A DNA stretch of 35,671 nucleotides, taken from Candidatus Intestinimonas stercoravium (GTDB taxonomy: Bacteria > Bacillota > Clostridia > Oscillospirales > Oscillospiraceae). A program made the translations under genes and the position numbers. The DNA lies in the NCBI GenBank assembly GCA_019117605.1, contig DWZK01000104.1, forward strand, positions 1 through 35,671, given 5' to 3'. Positions 24,436 through 32,314 of the stretch are shown here, one piece after another. How positions within the stretch are numbered: position 1 is the stretch's first letter; the number at the start of each line of letters is the position of its first letter. The notes beneath the pieces are model-generated. The model saw only the letters and a list, made by a program, of their open reading frames with translations. It was not told the DNA's origin and made no database searches.

Positions 24436-25260
24436 TCACAGGGCGGCCAGAAATGCCTCTGCCTGCTCCCGCTGTCCCCCCAGCAGGGGCCACTGGACCG
24501 CCGGGCGGTCCTCCGCCGACAGGAAGAGCTGGGCCTGGCCCTGCTCCTCCCGGACCTCCGCCTTCCCCAGCCGCTTCCAGGGGATATAGCTGGTCCGGCG
24601 GCCGTAGAAGTCCGTCCGGATCGCCACCAGGCCTGCGTCCATCCGGGCCAGGAAGTGCTCCGGCTTCTGCTTGTTCAGCCGGGCCAGGCCCCGGTTCCGC
24701 CCCAGGAACCAGATGTAGTCCCGAATCTCCGTCCCAAAGCGGTAGCAGAGCTTGGAGTTGTTGTACATGGCGTAGCTCTCCCGCTGCAAGGTCCGGAAGG
24801 GCTCCGCGGCCGGGTGGTCCACAGCCGGCCTGTATCCGGCCTCCCGCCCCAGGGACAGGAGCAGGATGGGCAGGAGCTGGTCCTCTTTGGTCTTGTTGTA
24901 GGAGAAAACGGCTCCCTCTCCTCCCCGCTCCTCCCCCAAAGAGATGGTCACTGTGCACCGGAGGAGCTCCACATAGTAGTCGACCATCGCCACGTCTGCG
25001 CCGCAGAAGCGGAGCTCCTCCACCCCCCGCTGTCCACCGGTCTGGATCAGCACCTGGTCCCCCAGCCAGGCCGTGGCGTGCTCTGCCCCGCCGGCGGCAT
25101 ACTGAGAGATCCGGGGGATATAGGTCACGTTCCCCGGCGGCAGGCCCTGGGCCCGCCACGCCTCCAGGCCCGGCTGGAATCTGCGGGGCAGCTCCCTCCA
25201 GTCATAGATCCGCTTGGGCCAAGATGCCAGCGTGGGGCGCCTGTCCTCCAAGATCCTCAT
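24436..25260 (-). CDS. protein of unknown function, 274 residues
   Basis: A soluble-looking protein without signal peptide or membrane span and no motif I recognise. It has Trp/Tyr-rich stretches ('DWRELPRRFQ', 'RDYIWFLGRNRGLARL', 'RTSYIPWKRLG'). The C-terminal third ('GLVAIRTDFYGRRTSYIPWKR...AQLFLSAEDRPAVQW') could be a PH-like or beta-sandwich domain, but this is a guess. A GGAGGGGAAAAG site precedes the ATG, with a TATACT -10 about 30 bases upstream. It follows the lysine operon terminator, so it is a separate unit. Confidence 0.7.
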   Translation of the reverse strand: MRILEDRRPTLASWPKRIYDWRELPRRFQPGLEAWRAQGLPPGNVTYIPRISQYAAGGAEHATAWLGDQVLIQTGGQRGVEELRFCGADVAMVDYYVELLRCTVTISLGEERGGEGAVFSYNKTKEDQLLPILLLSLGREAGYRPAVDHPAAEPFRTLQRESYAMYNNSKLCYRFGTEIRDYIWFLGRNRGLARLNKQKPEHFLARMDAGLVAIRTDFYGRRTSYIPWKRLGKAEVREEQGQAQLFLSAEDRPAVQWPLLGGQREQAEAFLAAL

Positions 25261-25379
25261 CTTTTCCCCTCCTTTCCTCTTAGTATACCATTTCTCTCCT
25301 CAAGATGGAATGTGGAAAGCCCCTTTCTTTACGGAGGAAAGGTCCGTCCGCCCCGTCTTTCTGTGGCGGGATATGGACG

Positions 25380-25410
25380 AAAAGAGCGCGCCGCACATGC
25401 GGCGCGCTCT
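25380..25410 (-). terminator. terminator of the lysine fermentation operon
   Basis: Minus strand stem AGAGCGCGCCGCA / TGCGGCGCGCTCT followed by TTTT, about 50 bases after the kamE stop. Confidence 0.85.
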
Positions 25411-25459
25411 CCAAGCGGCGGGGGAATGTACGAAAAAGCAGGGATCTGTCAGGAAGGGA

Positions 25460-26251
25460 TCACTCCCGGCCCATACGGCGGGCGATCTCCTTGGCTGCAA
25501 AGGTGATGACGTCGTCGGCGTAGGTGCCGGCTCCGAAGCCGGCGTCGAAGCCCAGCTCCTTGGCCAGCGCGTGGGTGATACGGGCGCCGCCGCAGCAGAG
25601 GACCATCTTGTCCCGGACGCCCTCAGCCTCGGCCAGCTCGATGAACTCGGTGAGGTTCTTGATGTGCACGTCCTTCTGGGTGACGGTCTGGGAGATGAGC
25701 ACCACGTCGGCGTGGAGCTCCTCCGCCTTGTGGAGGAACTCGTCGTTGGGCACCTGGGAGCCCAGGTTGTAGGCCTCTACCATCTCGTAGCGCTCCAGGC
25801 CGTAATGGCCGGCGAAGCCCTTCCGGTTCATGATGGCATCGATGCCCACGGTGTGGGCGTCGGTGCCGGTGGAAGCGCCCACCACCACCAGCTTGCGGCC
25901 GATGTGCTCCTTGATGTACTCGTTGGTCTCCTCCATGCCCATGGCTTCGTCGGCCACGGTGACGACCTCGATCTCGTTGTAGTTGACGCTGTGGGTAGTG
26001 GCCCCGTAGATGATATAGAAGGTGAAGGTCTCGTCCAGCTTCTGGTGCAGGGTCACGTTGGGGTCGGCGATGCCCATCTTCTGCGCCAGCTGGATGGCAG
26101 CGGCCTCGCCCTTGGCGTCATCCTTGACGGGCAGGGTGAAGGACATCTGCACCTTGGCGTCGTTCATGGTGTCGCCGTAGGGGCGCAGCTTGGTCAGGTC
26201 CAGGGTGGTATCCAGGTCCTTGTCTCTGATCTGATACAGTCCGGAACTCAT
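25460..26251 (-). CDS. kamE: lysine 5,6-aminomutase beta subunit (cobalamin- and PLP-binding)
   Basis: 263 residues. Together with KamD it moves the terminal amino group of beta-lysine (or D-lysine), making 3,5-diaminohexanoate (or 2,5-diaminohexanoate), using adenosylcobalamin and PLP. The base-off B12 motif D131-A-H133-T-V-G136 is exact, and K144 ('NRKGFAGHYG') matches the Lys that forms the PLP aldimine in the Acetoanaerobium sticklandii enzyme. A Rossmann-like B12 domain fills the C-terminal half. The ATG overlaps the kamD stop by four bases (ATGA), ensuring coupled translation of the two subunits. Last gene of the operon. Confidence 0.97.
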   Translation of the reverse strand: MSSGLYQIRDKDLDTTLDLTKLRPYGDTMNDAKVQMSFTLPVKDDAKGEAAAIQLAQKMGIADPNVTLHQKLDETFTFYIIYGATTHSVNYNEIEVVTVADEAMGMEETNEYIKEHIGRKLVVVGASTGTDAHTVGIDAIMNRKGFAGHYGLERYEMVEAYNLGSQVPNDEFLHKAEELHADVVLISQTVTQKDVHIKNLTEFIELAEAEGVRDKMVLCCGGARITHALAKELGFDAGFGAGTYADDVITFAAKEIARRMGRE

Positions 26252-27813
26252 TTACGGGCACCTCCTTTCATCATGGGCTCCATGAAGGGATTGCGGTAAC
26301 CGGGCGCTTTCTGGAACACGCCCTCCAGGCCCTTGCCGCCGTCTCTGGGCCGCTTGATGTCGGCGAAGACGCCCTTCTCCAGGGTCTCGAAGATGCCCAG
26401 CTTCTCGATGTCGGCCAGCAGCTCGTTGGCCTTGGTGAGCACGTCGTTGGCACGGGTCTGCATGATGCCGCCCTTCTTGAAGACCAGCTCGGAGCCCAGG
26501 TCCTTCATGGTGGTGAAGATGTACTGGGCGTTCTGGATGGCCAGGAAGCGGTCGGACAGGAAGGGGGTGTGGATGGCCTCGGTCATCATGCCCAGCAGGT
26601 GGATCTTCTGATCGGTGAGGATGGTGACCACGTTGAAGAGGGCGTCCTGCACATGGCCACGGAAGATGTTGCCGGTCATGAACTTGGTGGGGGGCATGTA
26701 CTTCAGGGGCGCCTTGGGGAAGATCTCCCGGGCCATCTCCGCCTGGGCCAGCTCATAGAGGAAGCCGTTCTCCACAGAGGGGTCGATCTCAAAGGCATGT
26801 CCCAGGCCCATCTGCTCCTCAGGCAGGCCGGCCCGGAGGGCGAACTGCTCGTTGAGGAACTGGGAGGCCAGCACAGTGTGGGCCTCCTCCACAGCGTCGG
26901 CGGTGGTGAGGTAGTTGTCCTCGCCGGTGTTGATGACCACGCCGGCGTAGGCGTTGATCGCACGGGAGAAGCACTGGTCCACCAGGGTCCGCTGCATGTT
27001 GATGTCGCGGAACAGGATGCCGTAGAGGGCGTCGTTGAGCATCACGTCCAGGCCCTCGAAAGCGCCCATGGCGGCGATCTCAGGCATGCACAGGCCGGAG
27101 CAGTAGTTGCACAGGCGGATGTAGTGGCCCAGCTCCTCGCCCACCTTGTCCAGGGCCTCCCGCATGAGGCGGAAGTTCTCCTGGGTGGCGTAGGTGCCGC
27201 CGAAGCCCTCGGTGGTGGCGCCGTAGGGCACATAGTCCAGGAGGGACTGGCCGGTGGTACGGATGACGGCGATGACATCGGCGCCCTGGCGGGCGGCGGC
27301 GGTGGCCTGCACGATGTCCTCATAGATGTTGCCGGTGGCCACGATGAGGTAGATCCAGGGGCCCTGCTTGTCGCCGTACTTGGCCAGGAGCTCTTCCCGG
27401 CGGTTGCGGCGGGCAGCGATCTTGGTGAGGGCGCTCTGGACCACGGGATCGAGGGCCTTGTCGATGTCGGCATCGCCGTGGACAGGGATGGCGGTCAGGT
27501 CCAGAGAGCCGTCGGCCACAGCCTGGGCGATCTCCTGGGGGGTCTTGCCCGTCTCCACCATGGCATTGCCGATCCAGAAGGCCGCGCCCTGGGCCACCGC
27601 GCCCTTGGCGGTCAGGTGCTCCACCACCACGTTGGGCAGGGGCACATCGAAGGCGTTGACTCCATCGATGCCCAGCAGACGGCACACGGTGCGCTCCACG
27701 GCCACAGTAGTGTGGCGGTCGATGAAGCGCTGCGTGTCATCGGCTACCTTGGAAGCGTGGCTGCGGGCCTGCTCTACCAAGTCAAAATTCAGATCAAGCT
27801 TGGATTCCAACAT
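26248..27813 (-). CDS. kamD: lysine 5,6-aminomutase alpha subunit
   Basis: About 521 residues forming the catalytic TIM barrel, which binds substrate, the adenosyl group and part of PLP. The N-terminus 'MLESKLDLNFDLVEQARSHA' and the following 'HTTVAVERTVCRLLGIDGV' and 'PLPNVVVEHL' closely resemble known KamD proteins. I choose the ATG at 27813 (GGAAG five bases upstream); an in-frame ATG at 27825 has no ribosome site. The gene is preceded by an unusually structured 130-base gap after kamA and overlaps kamE by four bases. KamD/KamE are inactivated during turnover, which fits the presence of kamB-kamC nearby. Confidence 0.95.
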   Translation of the reverse strand: MLESKLDLNFDLVEQARSHASKVADDTQRFIDRHTTVAVERTVCRLLGIDGVNAFDVPLPNVVVEHLTAKGAVAQGAAFWIGNAMVETGKTPQEIAQAVADGSLDLTAIPVHGDADIDKALDPVVQSALTKIAARRNRREELLAKYGDKQGPWIYLIVATGNIYEDIVQATAAARQGADVIAVIRTTGQSLLDYVPYGATTEGFGGTYATQENFRLMREALDKVGEELGHYIRLCNYCSGLCMPEIAAMGAFEGLDVMLNDALYGILFRDINMQRTLVDQCFSRAINAYAGVVINTGEDNYLTTADAVEEAHTVLASQFLNEQFALRAGLPEEQMGLGHAFEIDPSVENGFLYELAQAEMAREIFPKAPLKYMPPTKFMTGNIFRGHVQDALFNVVTILTDQKIHLLGMMTEAIHTPFLSDRFLAIQNAQYIFTTMKDLGSELVFKKGGIMQTRANDVLTKANELLADIEKLGIFETLEKGVFADIKRPRDGGKGLEGVFQKAPGYRNPFMEPMMKGGARK

Positions 27814-27839
27814 ATTCACTTCCATTCCATAAAGAGTCG

Positions 27840-27955
27840 GAGATAGGGGAGGCGGGACGAGGGACGGCGGAGCCCCGGCACCGCCGGCGCTCCGGGATGG
27901 GGGGACGCCGCCGGGGCGTCCCTCTCCATGTCCGTTCTCTCGTCCCGTCTATCTC
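27840..27955 (-). other. long structured intergenic element between kamA and kamD
   Basis: Outer paired segments GAGATAG / CTATCTC (27840-27846 with 27949-27955) and CGGGACGAG / CTCGTCCCG (27853-27861 with 27939-27947) enclose at least one strong inner hairpin (GGGACGCC / GGCGTCCC, about 27902-27922). No T-tract follows on the minus strand, so it is not a simple terminator. It may control RNA processing, stability or subunit ratio within the operon. Confidence 0.5.
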
Positions 27956-27958
27956 ATT

Positions 27959-29230
27959 TTAGTGCATCTCTCTCTTGTGACGCTCCAGGTTGGCGGGCTC
28001 CATGGAGAGGGCCTGGCCCCGCTCCAGGCCGGCCACGCCCATGAGCTCCACCTTGCGCTTGCCCTCGCGCTCGGCCTTGCAGTACTCGCACTGGCAGGTC
28101 TCCTCGTAGTGCTCGGGCTCGGTGTAGGTGGTGATGACGCCCTCGTAGTTGCGGAGGATGACCTTGTGGGGGGTCTGGGAGATGACGTACTGGGGCATGA
28201 CGGGGGTCTTGCCGCCGCCGCCCGGGGCGTCCACCACGAAGGTGGGCACGCAGTATCCGGAGGTGTGGCCGCGCAGGGCCTCGATGATCTCGATGCCCTT
28301 GGACACGGGGGTACGGAAGTGCTCCAGGCCCATGGACAGGTCGCACTGATAGATGTAGTAGGGGCGCACCCGGATCTGGACCAGCATCTGCACCAGCTTC
28401 TTCATGGTGTGGACGCAGTCGTTGACCCCGGCCAGAAGGACGGACTGGTTGCCCAGAGGCACACCGGCGTCGGCCAGGCGGGCGCAGGCCTCGGCGGCCT
28501 CCTTGGTGACCTCCTTGGGGTGGTTGAAGTGGGTGTTCAGCCACACGGGGTGATACTTCTTGAGCATGTTGCACAGCTCGGGGGTGATGCGCTGGGGGCA
28601 CACCACGGGGGTACGGGAGCCCAGACGGACGATCTCCACATGGGGGATCTCGCGCAGGCGGGAGATGATGTACTCCAGCATCTCGTCGGAGAGCATCAGC
28701 ACGTCGCCGCCGGAGAGGAGCACGTCGCGGACGGTGGGGGTGTTGCGGACGTACTCGATGCACTTGTCGATCTGCTCCACGGGCACGTTGGTGTCGTGCT
28801 GGCCGGCGAAACGGCGGCGGGTGCAGTGACGGCAGTACATGGAGCACTGGTCGGTGGTCAGCAGCAGGACCCGGTCAGGATAGCGGTGGGTCAGGCCGGG
28901 CACGGGGGAATCAGAGTCCTCGTGCAGGGGGTCCAGCAGGTCGGCGCAGGACTGGTGGAGCTCCTTGGCGGTGGGGATGGCCTGCCGCCGGATGGGATCG
29001 TAGGGATCGTCGGGATCGATCAGAGAGAGGTAGTAGGGGGTGATGGCCATGCGCAGGGTGCCCAGGCAGGCCTTGACGCCCTCCTCTTCCTCGGGGGTCA
29101 GCTTGATGTACTTCTTCAGGTCCTCCAGGGTCTCGGCCCGGTTGGCCACTTGCCAGTGCCAGTCGTTCCAGTCGGCGTCAGAGACGTTGGGGAAAAGCTC
29201 TTTACGGCGAGACTCGTTCAGATACAGCAT
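27959..29230 (-). CDS. kamA: L-lysine 2,3-aminomutase (radical SAM, PLP)
   Basis: 423 residues; converts L-lysine to L-beta-lysine, the first step of the pathway. The radical-SAM cluster motif C129-x3-C133-x2-C136 is exact, the PLP lysine is K341 in 'PGGGGKTP', and C-terminal zinc-site cysteines (C379, C381, C384, with C272) match the clostridial enzyme, whose equivalents are shifted by four residues. Length is as expected for true lysine aminomutases rather than the shorter EpmB type. It starts at ATG 29230 with a weak AAAGGCGG site. An 87-base gap containing the small hairpin GGCCGC-tt-GCGGCC (29261-29274) separates it from kdd. Confidence 0.97.
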   Translation of the reverse strand: MLYLNESRRKELFPNVSDADWNDWHWQVANRAETLEDLKKYIKLTPEEEEGVKACLGTLRMAITPYYLSLIDPDDPYDPIRRQAIPTAKELHQSCADLLDPLHEDSDSPVPGLTHRYPDRVLLLTTDQCSMYCRHCTRRRFAGQHDTNVPVEQIDKCIEYVRNTPTVRDVLLSGGDVLMLSDEMLEYIISRLREIPHVEIVRLGSRTPVVCPQRITPELCNMLKKYHPVWLNTHFNHPKEVTKEAAEACARLADAGVPLGNQSVLLAGVNDCVHTMKKLVQMLVQIRVRPYYIYQCDLSMGLEHFRTPVSKGIEIIEALRGHTSGYCVPTFVVDAPGGGGKTPVMPQYVISQTPHKVILRNYEGVITTYTEPEHYEETCQCEYCKAEREGKRKVELMGVAGLERGQALSMEPANLERHKREMH

Positions 29231-29317
29231 AACATTTACCGCCTTTCTTCATCCATAGGTGGCCGCTTGCGGCCGGTATTTCTCCTTCCGGGTGGCAGCG
29301 CAGGTAAGGAAAGGGTG

Positions 29318-30361
29318 TTACAGATACTTCTTCTCGAAATAGGCCTTCAGCTCGGGGTTCTCCCGGAGCTCCGCCAGAGTGATCGCAGCGTGGTCCTTGG
29401 TATAGCCGTTGCCGATGACCATGGTCACGTCCTTGCCGCAGCCCTCGGCGCCCAGGGCGGCCTTGGCGAAATCGGTGGCCATGGAGAAGCAGTACACGGT
29501 GCCGTTGTCGCGGACGGGCAGGATGGCGCTCATCTCGCAGGCGGGGACGTTGACGATCAGGATGGAGACGTCATACTCCTTGCCGCCGTTGACGGCCAGA
29601 GACTTCTCCAGCACGTCCACGGGCTCGGTGGCGGAGCCCACGATGGCGTGGTGGCACAGGTGCATGCTCTTGAGGAGGTCGGCGTCCTCCTGGCTGATCA
29701 CCAGGGCGACCACATTACCGGTGGGGCCCACCCGCTTCATGGCCTCATAGCAGCAGAGCATGCCGCCCTTGCCGGCGCCGCCCAGGATCAGCACGGAGTC
29801 GCCGGGCCGGACCAGCTTGGCGGTCTGGGCGGGCGCGCCGGCCACGTCCAGGGCGGCCAGGGCCAGCTCCTCGCTCATGTCGTCGGGCAGCTTGGCATAG
29901 AGGCCGCTCTCGAAGAGGATGGCCTGGGCCTCCACGTCCACGCGGTCGATCTCAGGGTGGATGGCCTTGATCTTATCGATCTTCAGCGGGGTCAGGGACA
30001 GGGAGACCAGAGAGGCGATCTTGTCGCCCACCTTCAGGTCGATCTTGCCCTCCAGGTCCTCGCCGATGGCCTTGACGGTACCGATGAACATGCCGCCGGA
30101 ACCGGTGACCGGGTTCTGCATCTTGCCCCGCTCGTTCACGATGTCCAGGATCATCTGCTCGGTCTTCTTCAGGTCTTTGTCGCAGGCGTTATAGATCTGC
30201 GTGAAAGAGGCGGAGTCGATATTCAGGGCGGAGACGTCGCACAGGATCTCGTTGGAATAGATCTCGTCCATGTTGTTGTCGATCTTCTTGGCCGCCTGGG
30301 TCAGAAGGCCCTTGGGCTCGATGACGCGGTGGACGCCGTACTTGTTGCCTTTTTTCTGCAT
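29318..30361 (-). CDS. kdd: L-erythro-3,5-diaminohexanoate dehydrogenase
   Basis: 347 residues; NAD(P)-dependent oxidative deamination of 3,5-diaminohexanoate to 3-keto-5-aminohexanoate. An MDR-like barrel N-terminus is followed by a Rossmann nucleotide-binding segment 'DSVLILGGAGKGGMLCCYEA'. N-terminal 'YGVHRVIEPKGLLTQAAKKID' is characteristic of Kdd. The frame opens at ATG 30376, but the codons there (ATGGAGGTC) form a GGAGG ribosome site for the ATG at 30361, which I take as the start. The gene is separated from kce by about 240 bases. Confidence 0.94.
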   Translation of the reverse strand: MQKKGNKYGVHRVIEPKGLLTQAAKKIDNNMDEIYSNEILCDVSALNIDSASFTQIYNACDKDLKKTEQMILDIVNERGKMQNPVTGSGGMFIGTVKAIGEDLEGKIDLKVGDKIASLVSLSLTPLKIDKIKAIHPEIDRVDVEAQAILFESGLYAKLPDDMSEELALAALDVAGAPAQTAKLVRPGDSVLILGGAGKGGMLCCYEAMKRVGPTGNVVALVISQEDADLLKSMHLCHHAIVGSATEPVDVLEKSLAVNGGKEYDVSILIVNVPACEMSAILPVRDNGTVYCFSMATDFAKAALGAEGCGKDVTMVIGNGYTKDHAAITLAELRENPELKAYFEKKYL

Positions 30362-30601
30362 AGTCTTGACCTCCATAGATTTCTCTCGGGGACCACGGGA
30401 TCGGTTTGGTCGTTGGGTATGGGATGTGGGATCTGGAATTGGAATTTGGAATTGGATGGTTGAGAATTGTGTGTGTGGGAAATGGTTTGGGAATGGTCGG
30501 TATAGAGCCGCGGGTCCAGCCGGGTCCCCTTCCTGCCGGTCCGCGCTCCGAAGTCAGCTCCTTGCTCTGCGAAGGAGCGGACGCTCAAAGTATGTACGTC
30601 C
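30362..30601 (-). other. kce-kdd intergenic spacer with AATTCC-type short repeats
   Basis: A 240-base gap inside the operon. It holds an AT-rich purine/pyrimidine-biased run on which TGGAATT recurs (plus strand 30434-30459) and a nearby TGTGTGTGGG stretch. No gene, clear terminator or promoter was found. The composition differs from the flanking GC-rich genes. Confidence 0.5.
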
Positions 30602-31420
30602 TCAGTCCAGGCTGAGGATCTTACGGGCCTCTGCGGGAGTGGCCACAGGACGGCCCAGCAGGCCGGCCAGGTCCACCACTCTCTGGACCAGCTCGCCGTT
30701 GGACTTTGCGAGGACGCCCTTGGAGAGGTAGACGGTATCTTCAAAGCCCACGCGGACGTTGCCGCCCATGGGGATGGCCGCGGCGGCCAGCTCGAAGGCG
30801 TACCGGCCGATGCCGGTGGCGGTCCAGGTGGAGCCGGCGGGGATGGCGTTCACCAGCCACTGGAGGTTGCCGGCGGTGGCGGGGGTACATCCGGACACGC
30901 CCAGCACGAAATTGAACTGCATGGGATCCCCGGGCACCAGGCCCTTCTTGGCCATCTTCAGGACCGTGTCCAGATGGCCCATCTCGAAGCACTCGTACTC
31001 CGGCTTGATCTTGTTCTCCAGCATCCGCTTGCCGAAGGCCCGCATGGTGGGCATATCGTTGACGAACACGTCGTCGCCGAAGTTGCAGGTGCCACAGTCC
31101 AGCGTGGCCATCTCGGGGAAGAGCTCGGTGGGCTGGAGCCGCTCCTCCGCGGTCATGCCCACGGCGCCGCCGGTGGAGGGGATGAGGATGACCCCGGGAC
31201 AGGCCGCCCGGATGGCGTCCATCACCACCCGGAACCGCTCCCGGTCCTGGGTGGGAGTGCCGTCATCCCAGCGGACGTGGACGTGGATGACCGCCGCGCC
31301 GGCATCATAGGCGCTCTTGGCCTCCCGGACCATCTCGTCTACCGTGTAGGGGACGGCGGGGTTGTTCTCCTTGGTGACTTCCGCGCCGCAGATAGCGGCA
31401 GTGATGATCAGCTTTTCCAT
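30602..31420 (-). CDS. kce: 3-keto-5-aminohexanoate cleavage enzyme
   Basis: 272 residues of the BKACE (DUF849) family. It condenses 3-keto-5-aminohexanoate with acetyl-CoA and cleaves it to 3-aminobutyryl-CoA and acetoacetate. The TIM barrel shows E14, zinc ligands H46 and H48 ('VIHVHVR') and a third ligand near E227 ('VGFEDTV'), matching the positions known for Kce from Cloacimonas. A GGAGGGTGAC site precedes the ATG. It is 16 bases downstream of kal. Confidence 0.96.
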   Translation of the reverse strand: MEKLIITAAICGAEVTKENNPAVPYTVDEMVREAKSAYDAGAAVIHVHVRWDDGTPTQDRERFRVVMDAIRAACPGVILIPSTGGAVGMTAEERLQPTELFPEMATLDCGTCNFGDDVFVNDMPTMRAFGKRMLENKIKPEYECFEMGHLDTVLKMAKKGLVPGDPMQFNFVLGVSGCTPATAGNLQWLVNAIPAGSTWTATGIGRYAFELAAAAIPMGGNVRVGFEDTVYLSKGVLAKSNGELVQRVVDLAGLLGRPVATPAEARKILSLD

Positions 31421-31436
31421 GTCACCCTCCTGACTC

Positions 31437-31832
31437 TCAGTGTTCCTTGCGCATCTTGTCCTTGGGCACCACGCAGGTACCGGAGGCCCGGCAGACCACG
31501 ATGGGCTCTTCCAGCACGTCGGCGGCGGAGTCGTTGATGTCGGGGCGGGAGACGATCACCTTACGGGCCTCGAACTCCATCTTGCGGGAGGTGTTGCCGA
31601 TCTTGGTGATCTTGCCCTCGGCCTCGATGTAGTCGCCGGCGTACACGGGCGCCAGGAACTCCACATTGTCGTAGGCGCAGAACAGGCCCTCGTCGCCATC
31701 GCAGATGATGAGGAGCTCGGTGGCCACGTCCCCGAACAGGTGGACCATATGGGCGCCGTCCACCAGGTTGCCGCCGTAGTGGGCATCCTTCGCGCTCATG
31801 CGGAGACGGAGCAGGGATCTGATCTCTTCCAT
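31437..31832 (-). CDS. kal: 3-aminobutyryl-CoA ammonia lyase
   Basis: 131-residue hotdog-fold protein that removes ammonia from L-3-aminobutyryl-CoA to give crotonyl-CoA, which enters butyrate formation. N-terminal '[20 protein letters not shown]' and 'GDVATELLI' are typical of Kal. A GGGAGG site lies ahead of the ATG. It is the first structural gene after the lysine riboswitch leader. Confidence 0.95.
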   Translation of the reverse strand: MEEIRSLLRLRMSAKDAHYGGNLVDGAHMVHLFGDVATELLIICDGDEGLFCAYDNVEFLAPVYAGDYIEAEGKITKIGNTSRKMEFEARKVIVSRPDINDSAADVLEEPIVVCRASGTCVVPKDKMRKEH

Positions 31833-31973
31833 ACTTTTTTCCTCCCTAAAAAATTTTGTCTGTGTCGGTGGGCGGATCCGGACCGGTGGACCGCCGCCTC
31901 TCCGGACTGATGCCGTCGGACAAGGCTACCTGCCGTCAGGAGAGGAGGGGCCCGCCCTCCCGGATGCGCCGCA

Positions 31974-32024
31974 AAACAAAAAGCGCTGCTCAACTTCGCC
32001 CTCCGGCGGAGTTGAACAGCGCTT
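31974..32024 (-). terminator. second leader terminator (T2)
   Basis: Minus strand stem AAGCGCTGTTCAACT / AGTTGAGCAGCGCTT (one G-T wobble) with inner CGCC/GGCG pairing and a GGAG loop, followed by TTTGTTTT. Its 5' arm repeats the sequence at the start of T1 (TCATGAAGCGCT). It lies about 140 bases ahead of kal, so the operon must be protected from it when expressed. Confidence 0.8.
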
Positions 32025-32034
32025 CATGACGGTG

Positions 32035-32086
32035 AAAAAAACGCTACTCACGCCGGACAGGATGGACCCTCGCGACGTGAATAGCG
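32035..32086 (-). terminator. riboswitch-controlled leader terminator (T1)
   Basis: Minus strand stem CGCTATTCACG (32086-32076) / CGTGAGTAGCG (32052-32042) with one wobble pair, followed by seven T (32041-32035). The bases CTATTCAC of its 5' arm are also the 3' strand of riboswitch helix P1, so P1 and T1 exclude each other. Confidence 0.85.
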
Positions 32087-32249
32087 CTTCATGACATCAT
32101 GACACTCCGTATGCACTGAGCATACGGCGCAGAGGCAGTTCCATGCAGCGTCCCTACCTCTTCGGCGGTGGTCCCATTCACGCCACGCATCAGACCTGCC
32201 AATCCTTTGCATCATGACGCTACCTGGCGCACCGCGCCTCTATTCACCC
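32077..32249 (-). ncRNA. lysine riboswitch (L box / LYS element)
   Basis: Minus-strand leader RNA. P1 is GTGAATAG (32247-32240) with CTATTCAC (32084-32077), eight perfect pairs. Directly after P1 comes the conserved AGAGGCGCG core; the invariant GCCGAAG follows at the P3-P4 junction. P4 forms from AGAGGTAG / CTGCCTCT and P5 from CCGTATGC / GCATACGG. Core motifs, helix order and the ~170-base size match the lysine riboswitch class. It lies between a promoter and the lysine degradation operon. P1 overlaps the T1 terminator stem, so lysine binding is predicted to allow read-through (ON switch), opposite to its usual repressing role on biosynthesis genes. Confidence 0.92.
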
Positions 32250-32286
32250 ATATGTGACCTCTTGTTAGGTACTTTTAACAAGTCCT

Positions 32287-32314
32287 ATTATAGCATCTTT
32301 CTTCGATTTGTCAA
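32287..32314 (-). promoter_or_regulatory. promoter of the kal-kce-kdd-kamADE operon
   Basis: Minus strand TTGACA (32314-32309), 16-base spacer, TATAAT (32292-32287): both hexamers are perfect consensus. The TGA stop of kamC lies inside the -35 box. Transcription would start about 30 bases before riboswitch P1. Confidence 0.9.

Noticed and set aside
27962-30463. 833-codon open frame on the plus strand across kamA and kdd
   Set aside because: Antisense shadow of two well-identified enzymes; low-complexity Gly/Val/His/Leu composition.
31838-31973. Cobalamin riboswitch for the B12-dependent aminomutase in the rest of the kal leader
   Set aside because: No B12-box-like core or conserved junctions were seen; only GC-rich sequence and the kal ribosome site are present.
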